Shown here: positions 1 through 4,490 of the stretch, one piece after another
How the letters are laid out: the number at the start of each line of letters is the position of its first letter
Numbering within the stretch: the first letter of the stretch is position 1
Program-made: the position numbers and the translations under genes
The notes under the pieces: generated by a model
Told to the model about the DNA's origin: nothing
The model's database searches: none
What the model saw: the letters and a program-made list of their open reading frames with translations, nothing else
Source of the DNA: an uncultured Christensenella sp.
GTDB lineage: Bacteria > Bacillota > Clostridia > Christensenellales > UBA1242
NCBI GenBank assembly: GCA_948471335.1
Contig: CAOKRZ010000062.1
Location: 1-5,265, forward strand
Reading direction: 5' to 3'
Length of the DNA stretch: 5,265 nucleotides

Positions 1-753
1 AGCTCTTTCAAAGTCAATTTCACTTCCATGAGTCAAATATCCACGTTTTTTCGCCACATCTTCAAGCGTTGCGTTTTTTAAGTATCTTTTCTCAACGAGT
101 TCTGGATAAAGATTATTGAGACACTCAAGAAGGCCCTCAGCAAGCTCAACCTGATCGACAATCATGTCTTTAATGCTTCCAATGAAAGCAAGTTTCGAGG
201 CAATCTCTTGATCAACAAGGTTTGGATAAAGCGTCCCCGGAGTGTCACATATTTCAATATTGTCACCAAGAGACAACCATAAATTTTGTTTAGTCACTCC
301 TGGTCTGTCTCCAGTGACAGCTTTTGCCTTGCCGCACAGGTTATTGATAAGCGTGCTTTTCCCTGAGTTTGGCACGCCCACAACCAAAGCCCTCACTGTT
401 GTTTTGACGCCTCTTGCAAGATATTTTTGAATTTTTGCATTTGCAAGAGTTTTAATCTTTTGCTTTATAATTTTGCCTGCACCTGACATCGTGCTGTTTA
501 GGCAGACATAATCACAGTTCTCGCCTTTGAAAGACTTTGATATTTTTGACACCTTTGCTTCATCTGCAAGGTCTGTTTTGTTGAATACGTAAAGGACTGG
601 TTTGTTTTCAGAAAGTTTATTAAGACTTGGGTTGACAGAAGATATTGGCGCACGGCTATCTAAAACATAGATAACAACGTCAATAATTTTCAACATCTTC
701 TTCATTTCATTCAGGGCTTTTGACATGTGCCCTGGAAACCAATTTATCTTCAT
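1..753 (-). CDS. rbgA: RbgA/YlqF ribosome biogenesis GTPase (3' end off the window)
   Basis: This reading frame starts at ATG 753-751 and stays open for 251 codons to the left edge, so roughly the last 30 residues are missing compared with the usual ~280. The protein starts MKINWFPGHMSKA, typical of the family. The GTPase motifs occur in circularly permuted order: G4 NKTD at residues 58-61, then G1 GVPNSGKST at 126-134, the RPGVTK switch region with a following Trp (150-159), and G3 DTPG at 170-173. That order identifies the YlqF/RbgA/YawG class rather than a classical Ras-like GTPase. Family knowledge: RbgA binds the late 45S/50S precursor and uses GTP hydrolysis to license its completion. 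It is the last visible gene of the operon; its ATG overlaps the trmD stop (ATGA), and AAGGAA lies six bases upstream as ribosome binding site. rplS, which normally separates it from trmD, is absent. The visible frame is intact. Confidence 0.95.
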   Translation of the reverse strand, partial: MKINWFPGHMSKALNEMKKMLKIIDVVIYVLDSRAPISSVNPSLNKLSENKPVLYVFNKTDLADEAKVSKISKSFKGENCDYVCLNSTMSGAGKIIKQKIKTLANAKIQKYLARGVKTTVRALVVGVPNSGKSTLINNLCGKAKAVTGDRPGVTKQNLWLSLGDNIEICDTPGTLYPNLVDQEIASKLAFIGSIKDMIVDQVELAEGLLECLNNLYPELVEKRYLKNATLEDVAKKRGYLTHGSEIDFERA

Positions 754-1427
754 TCGCTTTCCTTTTTATTTAATAAATCAGGCCTTCTTGCCTTTGTTTT
801 TTTGAGTGACTCCTCTTTTCTCCAATTTGCGATTTCTTGGTGATTTCCCGAAATAAGCACTTCTGGAACAGAAAGCCCTTCAAAAGTTTGCGGACGAGTG
901 TATTGTGGATATTCAAGCATATCATTTGCAAAACTTTCCTCGTTCAAGCTCTCCGCCGTGATGACGCCGTCAATAAATCTTGCAAGACAATCAATGATAA
1001 CCATTGTTGGAAGCTCTCCGCCTGTAAGCACATAGTCGCCGATGGAAATCTCCTGTGGTTTTAAAAGGTCATTCACTCTTTGGTCAACGCCTTCATAGTG
1101 CCCGCAGATAAAGACAAGATGATCTTTCTTTGCAAGCTCTTTTGCAAGGGCTGGAGTCAGAGTCTCACCTGATGGACTTGCCATAACGACATGTGCGCTT
1201 TCTGCATTCAAGCTTTTAAACGCGTCATAAATTGGCTGCACAGACATAAGCATCCCAGCGCCGCCACCAAAAGGATAGTCATCACACTTTTTGTGCTTAT
1301 TGTTTGAAAAGTCGCGAATATTTATGTAATTTATTTCAAGTTTCCCGCTCTCTTGTGCGCGTTTAAGGATGCTCTCATTCAGTGGCGCAAAGCTTTCAGG
1401 GAAAAGCGTCAAGATGTCAATTCTCAT
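750..1427 (-). CDS. trmD: TrmD tRNA (guanine-37-N1)-methyltransferase
   Basis: A 225-residue SPOUT methyltransferase that uses S-adenosylmethionine to methylate N1 of G37 next to the tRNA anticodon, preventing +1 frameshifting. Visible signatures: MRIDILTLFPESF at the N-terminus, DDYPFGGGAGMLM (49-61), the trefoil-knot cofactor loops SPSG (84-87), GHYEGVDQRV (109-118) and IGDYVLTGGELP (129-140), Arg150 matching E. coli Arg154, and EYPQYTRP (172-179). Two features are unusual. The residue aligning with the catalytic Asp169 of E. coli is Glu164 (codon GAA at 938-936), in a linker one residue shorter. The protein also ends soon after ARRPDLLN, lacking about 25-30 C-terminal residues that E. coli TrmD (255 aa) has. 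The start is ATG 1427, with GAGGTG five bases upstream, inside the end of rimM. It overlaps rimM and rbgA by four bases each, suggesting translational coupling. Identity is clear; full catalytic competence is inferred. Confidence 0.96.
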   Translation of the reverse strand: MRIDILTLFPESFAPLNESILKRAQESGKLEINYINIRDFSNNKHKKCDDYPFGGGAGMLMSVQPIYDAFKSLNAESAHVVMASPSGETLTPALAKELAKKDHLVFICGHYEGVDQRVNDLLKPQEISIGDYVLTGGELPTMVIIDCLARFIDGVITAESLNEESFANDMLEYPQYTRPQTFEGLSVPEVLISGNHQEIANWRKEESLKKTKARRPDLLNKKESE

Positions 1428-1909
1428 ACGCTCACCTCATCAAACTTTTTACGGTTGACAACCAATGTATCACCTTGTTTTTCAAAAACACCTACAACGA
1501 AAGGCGTTTGAACTGTACGTCCGTTTTGCTCGATGATGAAATTGTATGTCGCGCCATAATTCTCTACATCCACAACTTGCCCAACCAGTTTTCCGTCAGT
1601 GTCATAAAGGACTGTGCCAATCAAGTCGTCAACCAAGATTTCATCTTCTTCAAGTTTTTCTTCCAGCAGAGCTTTATCAACAAAAAGCCTTTTGTTTCTG
1701 AGAAGCTCGGCCGCATTTCTATCAGAAATTCCAGCAAATTTGATATACAAAAAATCCTGTCGAAGCGAGATCTTCTCAATTTTCATCTCTTTGTCTTCAA
1801 CCTGGATTTTTTTTAAATTTTCAAAAACAGCAAGGACATTTGTAAGAGGCTGTGCTTTAACTTCCCCTTTGATGCCTTGCGGTTTTAGAATTTTTGCAAT
1901 GTCAATCAT
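1424..1909 (-). CDS. rimM: RimM 16S rRNA processing / 30S maturation factor
   Basis: A 161-residue protein with the two-domain RimM layout. The N-terminal beta-barrel (about 2-83) opens with IDIAKILKPQGIKGEVKAQP, the family's G-x-x-G-E signature. A short acidic linker (EEKLEEDE) leads to a PRC-barrel domain (about 90-158) with DLIGTV, DGKLVGQVVDVENYGA and TPFV. Length is slightly below the usual 165-180. Family knowledge: RimM assists late assembly of the 30S head and binds ribosomal protein S19 through its PRC domain. The ATG at 1909-1907 shares one base with the khpA stop (TAATG), and GGTGA sits only three bases upstream, so initiation probably relies on coupling to khpA. Its TGA stop overlaps the trmD start. 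The nearby rpsP and trmD genes match the classical rpsP-rimM-trmD arrangement. Confidence 0.94.
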   Translation of the reverse strand: MIDIAKILKPQGIKGEVKAQPLTNVLAVFENLKKIQVEDKEMKIEKISLRQDFLYIKFAGISDRNAAELLRNKRLFVDKALLEEKLEEDEILVDDLIGTVLYDTDGKLVGQVVDVENYGATYNFIIEQNGRTVQTPFVVGVFEKQGDTLVVNRKKFDEVSV

Positions 1910-2139
1910 TATTCACCAAATTTAACGAAAACTTTCTTTTCTTCTTTTGCTGAAAGTGACTTGACGATTGTGCGAATGCTTGATGCAATCTTTCCACCCT
2001 TGCCAATGATTCTTCCCATGTCGTCAGGATTAACCATAACATGGATCACTTTCTCGTTTTCGTCTTCTGTCATAGACACTTGAACACTGCCTTCGTCAAG
2101 AACGAGGCTCTTAACGATATATTCGACAAGTTTTTCCAT
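1909..2139 (-). CDS. khpA: KhpA (YlqC-type) KH-domain RNA-binding protein
   Basis: A 76-residue single KH-domain protein. The diagnostic G-x-x-G loop is visible as IIGKGGK (residues 44-50), within NPDDMGRIIGKGGKIASSIR, preceded by the beta strand KVIHVMVNP. Length and lack of other domains match the KhpA/YlqC family, found between rpsP and rimM in many Bacillota. Family knowledge: KhpA pairs with KhpB (Jag/EloR) and binds many RNAs; in streptococci the pair influences cell elongation and division. The start is ATG 2139 with AGGAG seven to eight bases upstream, and that site overlaps the stop region of rpsP eleven bases away. The C-terminus (KKVFVKFGE) is complete, and TAA shares its last base with the rimM ATG. 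The family call is firm; a precise cellular role here is not deducible. Confidence 0.94.
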   Translation of the reverse strand: MEKLVEYIVKSLVLDEGSVQVSMTEDENEKVIHVMVNPDDMGRIIGKGGKIASSIRTIVKSLSAKEEKKVFVKFGE

Positions 2140-2150
2140 TTTCTTGCTCC

Positions 2151-2399
2151 TTATTTGTTGATAATTCCGCTCTTTACAAGAAGTTGTTTTGCTGTTTCTG
2201 TTGGTTGAGCGCCGTCTTTAAGCCATTTCGCTGCTTTTTCTGCATCAATTTTGATTTCTGCAGGGTCAGTGAGTGGGTTGTAAGTTCCGATGATATCGAT
2301 AAACTTTCCATCTCTTGGCGCGCGAGAATCAGCAACAATAACTCTATAGAATGGAGCTTTCTTGTCTCCAAGTCTTGTAAGTCTGATTTTAACTGCCAT
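2151..2399 (-). CDS. rpsP: 30S ribosomal protein S16 (bS16)
   Basis: An 82-residue protein matching bS16 along its whole length: MAVKIRLTRLGDKKAPFYRVIVAD at the N-terminus, SRAPRDGKFIDIIGTYNP (25-42), and the C-terminal helix region DAEKAAKWLKDGAQPTETAKQLL. bS16 binds 16S rRNA early and stabilises the 5' and central domains of the 30S subunit. The ATG at 2399 is preceded by AAGGAGG at a spacing of about six bases, the strongest ribosome binding site in the operon, fitting a highly translated ribosomal protein. It follows a 123-base gap after ffh that contains palindromic repeats and a small hairpin, the only place in the operon where separate expression control looks possible. khpA follows after eleven bases. 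Nothing abnormal is visible in the coding sequence. Confidence 0.98.
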   Translation of the reverse strand: MAVKIRLTRLGDKKAPFYRVIVADSRAPRDGKFIDIIGTYNPLTDPAEIKIDAEKAAKWLKDGAQPTETAKQLLVKSGIINK

Positions 2400-2431
2400 T
2401 GTCTTCCTCCTTATTAAATTTAATATCTTAA

Positions 2432-2447
2432 AATTGGTTTCCCAATT
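2432..2447 (-). other. GAAA-tetraloop hairpin in the leader of rpsP
   Basis: On the transcribed strand the arms AATTGG and CCAATT form a six-base-pair stem closed by GAAA, a stable GNRA-type loop, 33 bases before the rpsP start codon. Only four T residues follow, and the stem is weak in G+C, so it is a poor intrinsic terminator. It could be a leader structure or a processing or stability element for the rpsP-rbgA part of the message. I do not recognise it as a known ribosomal-protein leader, and no convincing -35/-10 pair is visible in the 2400-2522 gap (a TAATAT at 2449-2454 has no usable -35 partner). Confidence 0.4.
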
Positions 2448-2478
2448 GATATTACAAAAATGTTTTTATTTTTATTAA

Positions 2479-2522
2479 GCGCATAATGCGCAGTGCATAA
2501 TGCACCTTAGCACATAATGTAC
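2479..2522. repeat. Three tandem 13-base palindromes between ffh and rpsP
   Basis: Three similar units lie in a row at 2479-2491, 2493-2505 and 2510-2522: GCGCATAATGCGC, GTGCATAATGCAC and GCACATAATGTAC. All share a CATAATG core. Each is an inverted repeat around a central A; the first two have perfect six-base arms and the third has a single mismatch. Centres are 14 and 17 bases apart, and the last unit ends exactly at the base before the ffh stop codon. On the transcribed strand they would form up to three tiny hairpins with TTA loops in the RNA linking ffh and rpsP. No T-run follows any unit in either direction, so they are not terminators. They could be a dispersed short palindromic repeat family, binding sites for a protein, or RNA processing/stability elements. 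Confidence 0.8.
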
Positions 2523-3839
2523 TTAGAAGCCGAAGCCTTTTAAGCCTTTGCCATTTTTAAGCTGCTTCATCATTTCTTTTGACTGCTCAAATTGCTTAAG
2601 AAGCTGATTCACTTGCTGAACGCTTGTTCCACTTCCATTTGCAATTCTCTGACGACGACTCGCTTTGATGATCTCTGGATTTCTTCGCTCAGCAGGCGTC
2701 ATTGACTGAATGATTGCCTTGTTGACTGCAAGCTGGCTTTCGTCAATATCAAGATTTTTGATCTTTCCAGATATTCCAGGAATCATTCCCAAAATATCCT
2801 TAAGCGAGCCCATTTTTTTGAGGCTTTCCATTTGAGTGAGATAGTCTTCAAATGTGAAAGAATTTTCTCTGAACTTCTTTTCAAAAGCCTTTGCTTCTTC
2901 TTCAGAAACTGCTTCTTGAGCCTTTTCAATCAGAGAAAGCACATCGCCCATTCCGAGGATTCTGCTTGCAATTCGGTCAGGATAGAAAGGTTCAAGATCC
3001 CCAATCTTTTCGCCAACACCAGTAAACTTGATTGGCTTGCCTGTGATGGCTTTGATTGAAAGCGCCGCACCACCACGAGTGTCACCGTCCATCTTTGTCA
3101 AAACCACACCAGTTACGTCAAGGTCACGATTGAAACTTTCTGCAACTGTCACTGCGTCCTGACCTGTCATTGAGTCAACAACAAGCAAGATTTCAGTTGG
3201 CTTAACTTCCTTCTTGATCTCTTGAAGTTCACGCATAAGTTCTTCATTTATATGAAGTCGTCCTGCGGTGTCGATAATCACCGTGTCAAGGCCTTGCTTC
3301 TTTGCATGCTCGACAGCTTGTTTTGCTGTCTTTACTGGGTTTTGAGTGCCCTTTTCAAACACTTCAACGTTTGCTTGTTTTCCAACAACCTGAAGCTGAT
3401 TGATTGCAGCTGGTCTATAGATGTCGCAAGCAACAAGAAGAGGTTTCTTGCCAGACTTTTTCAGATGCGCACCAAGCTTGGCACACATTGTTGTCTTTCC
3501 CGCGCCTTGAAGACCGCACATCATAATGATGGTTGGCGGAGCAGGAGAAATCGCAAGTTTTTGGCTATTTGATGACATAAGCTCTGTCAGCTCGTCGCGA
3601 ACAACCTTGATAACTTGCTGTGCTGGGGTTAGGCTTTTAAGCACTTCGTCGCCCACAGCTTTTTCTGAAACCTTTTTGACAAAGTCTTTTGCAACCATAT
3701 AGTTGACGTCAGCTTCAAGAAGAGCAATCCTCACTTCCCTCATCGCTTCTTTGATTTCAAGTTCAGTAAGTCTGCCGCGCTTTGTCAGCTTGGAAAAAAT
3801 GTGATTAAATTTTTCAGATAGTGATGAAAAAAGTGCCAT
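2523..3839 (-). CDS. ffh: Ffh/SRP54 signal recognition particle GTPase
   Basis: A 438-residue full-length SRP54 homologue that recognises signal sequences of nascent membrane and secreted proteins and, with 4.5S/scRNA and the receptor FtsY, delivers the ribosome to the Sec translocon. Domain order: N helical domain (about 1-90, with ALLEADVNY at 39-47); G domain with G1 GLQGAGKTT (109-117), DIYRPAA (139-145), DTAGR (190-194), TKMDGD (248-253) and GVGEKIGDLEPF (274-285); then the M domain (about 325-438) with KMGSLKDILGMIPG (342-355) and the RNA-binding SRRQRIANGSG (394-404). The C-terminal tail (KGLKGFGF) is complete but short and not especially Met-rich. The ATG at 3839 shares a base with the ylxM stop (TAATG), with GGGAGG seven bases upstream inside ylxM. 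The pairing with ylxM is the standard Bacillota arrangement; ftsY is not adjacent here. Confidence 0.98.
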   Translation of the reverse strand: MALFSSLSEKFNHIFSKLTKRGRLTELEIKEAMREVRIALLEADVNYMVAKDFVKKVSEKAVGDEVLKSLTPAQQVIKVVRDELTELMSSNSQKLAISPAPPTIIMMCGLQGAGKTTMCAKLGAHLKKSGKKPLLVACDIYRPAAINQLQVVGKQANVEVFEKGTQNPVKTAKQAVEHAKKQGLDTVIIDTAGRLHINEELMRELQEIKKEVKPTEILLVVDSMTGQDAVTVAESFNRDLDVTGVVLTKMDGDTRGGAALSIKAITGKPIKFTGVGEKIGDLEPFYPDRIASRILGMGDVLSLIEKAQEAVSEEEAKAFEKKFRENSFTFEDYLTQMESLKKMGSLKDILGMIPGISGKIKNLDIDESQLAVNKAIIQSMTPAERRNPEIIKASRRQRIANGSGTSVQQVNQLLKQFEQSKEMMKQLKNGKGLKGFGF

Positions 3840-4117
3840 TATTCTTCCTCCCTTTTCTTAAGCTTTTCAATTTCTTTTGTAAGCGCGTCAATTCTTTCAA
3901 CGAGTCCGAGTTTTTCTTCAAGCTCCTCCAATTTTGAAATCGCCTTTTGAATGCTGTCTTTCACCGCTTGACGAGAAATGTTTTTATTCTCAGCAATTTC
4001 ACTGAAGCCAAGATCATACAAAAGAAAGTCACTCACCGCCTCCCTTTGCGACTGACTCAAAATCGCCCCGTAAGCATCCAAAAGTTTTGAAAGTCTGATA
4101 TTTTTCTCTAAACTCAT
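3839..4117 (-). CDS. ylxM: YlxM/p13-like helix-turn-helix protein
   Basis: A 92-residue protein of the YlxM (UPF0122) family, which is nearly always directly upstream of ffh in Bacillota. Visible features: a sigma-70 region 4-like helix-turn-helix at about 21-62 with SQSQREAVSDFLLYDLGFSEIAENKNISRQAV, followed by a charged heptad-like tail (62-92) that probably forms a coiled coil. It is a little shorter than the ~110-residue Bacillus protein. Family knowledge: it is linked to the SRP pathway and can bind SRP components; a DNA-binding role is suggested by the fold but is not established. The ATG at 4117 has only weak GAGA pairing upstream, unlike the other genes here, so its translation may be low or affected by the leader hairpin. 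It is the first gene of the operon, with a promoter candidate at 4154-4182. Confidence 0.92.
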   Translation of the reverse strand: MSLEKNIRLSKLLDAYGAILSQSQREAVSDFLLYDLGFSEIAENKNISRQAVKDSIQKAISKLEELEEKLGLVERIDALTKEIEKLKKREEE

Positions 4118-4127
4118 AACGTCTCAA

Positions 4128-4147
4128 GTAAAGCATTTTTGCTTTAC
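4128..4147 (-). promoter_or_regulatory. Perfect inverted repeat at the 5' end of the ylxM-ffh transcript
   Basis: GTAAAGCA and TGCTTTAC form a perfect eight-base inverted repeat around a four-base loop (AAAA on the transcribed strand). The predicted transcription start from the ylxM promoter falls at about 4147-4148, so the RNA would begin with this hairpin, leaving about ten bases to the ylxM ATG. It could be a 5'-terminal stem-loop that protects the mRNA or limits ribosome access, or a DNA operator at +1. There is no T-run after it on either strand, so it is not a terminator. Confidence 0.6.
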
Positions 4148-4153
4148 ACGGCT

Positions 4154-4182
4154 ATTCTAACACACAATGACAAAAAATGCAA
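4154..4182 (-). promoter_or_regulatory. Promoter candidate for the ylxM-ffh-rpsP operon
   Basis: Reading the minus strand, TTGCAT (4182-4177) and TAGAAT (4159-4154) are separated by 17 bases, with TG one base before the -10, an extended -10 arrangement. The -35 matches the consensus only in TTG, but the -10 matches in five of six bases and sits about 37 bases before the first codon of the operon. The predicted start is near 4147. The assignment rests on sequence match and position only. Confidence 0.6.
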
Positions 4183-4213
4183 GCAAAATTATAAATTTTT
4201 TTCATATATTTTA

Positions 4214-4242
4214 TTGACAGAAAAAAAAATAAGTGTTATAAT
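4214..4242 (+). promoter_or_regulatory. Full-consensus sigma-A promoter for the 62-codon ORF
   Basis: TTGACA (4214-4219) and TATAAT (4237-4242) are both exact consensus hexamers at the optimal 17-base spacing. TG lies one base upstream of the -10 (4234-4235), giving an extended -10, and an A/T-only or nearly A/T-only tract (4187-4213) occupies the UP-element position. Transcription should start near 4249-4250, giving a leader of about 22 bases. Such a complete consensus is rare in natural promoters and usually occurs with strong expression or tight repression; the palindrome over the -10 favours repression. Confidence 0.9.
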
Positions 4243-4249
4243 ATAACAC
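4233..4249. promoter_or_regulatory. 17-base perfect palindrome over the -10 box, probable operator
   Basis: GTGTTATA and TATAACAC flank a central A, an 8-1-8 perfect dyad that covers the whole TATAAT box and reaches the expected start site. Because it ends at about +1, it is mostly not transcribed, so it is better read as a protein-binding site in DNA than as an RNA hairpin. A bound dimer would block RNA polymerase. The odd-centre geometry resembles 7-1-7 Fur-family boxes, but the bases do not fit the Fur, PerR or Zur consensus closely, so the regulator is not identified. No regulator gene for it is visible in the window. Confidence 0.7.
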
Positions 4250-4271
4250 GTAAAATAAAGGGAGAGAGATA

Positions 4272-4460
4272 ATGGAACCAAAAATCATAAAAACTGAAGA
4301 GCCCAAAAAACCCGCAATACCTTCTTGCTGCAACATTTTAGATGGCGTAGATTTGTCTCAATATAATACAGACGGCAAAGGCCTTTATTGGAAAGGCTCA
4401 ATAAAAGCTGCCAATAACGGAGCTTCTTCAGATCTTGCATTTATGTTATCGCATAAGTAA
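4272..4460 (+). CDS. Unrecognised 62-residue protein, monocistronic
   Basis: I do not recognise this protein. It is the only plus-strand gene and is supported by its context: a full-consensus promoter, AGGGAG at 4259-4264 seven bases before the ATG, and a terminator directly after the TAA. The N-terminal third is charged and proline-containing (KTEEPKKPAIP, residues 7-17), followed by a Cys-Cys pair (19-20) and NILDGVDLSQYN (21-32). The C-terminal half is small-residue rich (KGSIKAANNGASSDLAFMLSHK), with an aromatic patch LYW at 38-40. Net charge is near neutral to slightly positive. No signal peptide, transmembrane segment, zinc-finger spacing or helix-turn-helix is apparent. A regulatory or stress peptide, a peptide precursor (no modification genes are next to it) or a clade-specific orphan are all possible; none is supported over the others. 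Whether it is translated is inferred from signals, not conservation. Confidence 0.7.
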   Translation: MEPKIIKTEEPKKPAIPSCCNILDGVDLSQYNTDGKGLYWKGSIKAANNGASSDLAFMLSHK

Positions 4461-4490
4461 AAAAAGCACTTCATCTGAAGCGCTTTTTTT
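4459..4490. terminator. Bidirectional intrinsic terminator between the 62-codon ORF and hemW
   Basis: GCACTTC (4466-4472) and GAAGCGC (4477-4483) enclose an ATCT loop, flanked by seven A on the left (4459-4465) and seven T on the right (4484-4490). On the plus strand the stem has one A-C mismatch; on the minus strand the same position is a G-U pair, so the hairpin is somewhat better for the hemW side. The A-tract overlaps the end of the 62-codon ORF and the T-tract overlaps the hemW stop, so one compact element serves two convergent units and insulates ylxM-ffh from hemW transcription. Confidence 0.9.

Noticed and set aside
242..430. Plus-strand 62-codon frame opposite rbgA
   Set aside because: It lies entirely antisense to the G1-G3 region of rbgA, has no ribosome binding site or promoter, and its translation resembles nothing known.
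1382..1925. Two plus-strand frames of 144 and 103 codons opposite rimM and the trmD start
   Set aside because: Both are antisense to clearly conserved genes; their Ser/Phe-rich translations are typical of the complement of Lys/Glu-rich coding sequence.
2174..2371. Same-strand 65-codon frame inside rpsP
   Set aside because: It is an out-of-frame shadow of rpsP; the S16 frame matches the family from end to end.
2449..2477. Internal promoter for rpsP with -10 TAATAT
   Set aside because: The hexamer at the right distance upstream on the minus strand is TAATAA, which is not a usable -35, and there is no clear extended -10; AT-rich sequence alone explains the match.
2479..2522. CRISPR-like array or terminator cluster formed by the three repeats
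   Set aside because: Units are only 13 bases long, with spacers of 1-4 bases, so they are not CRISPR repeats; no T-run follows any unit on either strand, so they are not intrinsic terminators.
3222..3572. Plus-strand 116-codon frame opposite ffh
   Set aside because: It is antisense to the GTPase domain of ffh with no start signals; the opposite strand is conserved throughout.
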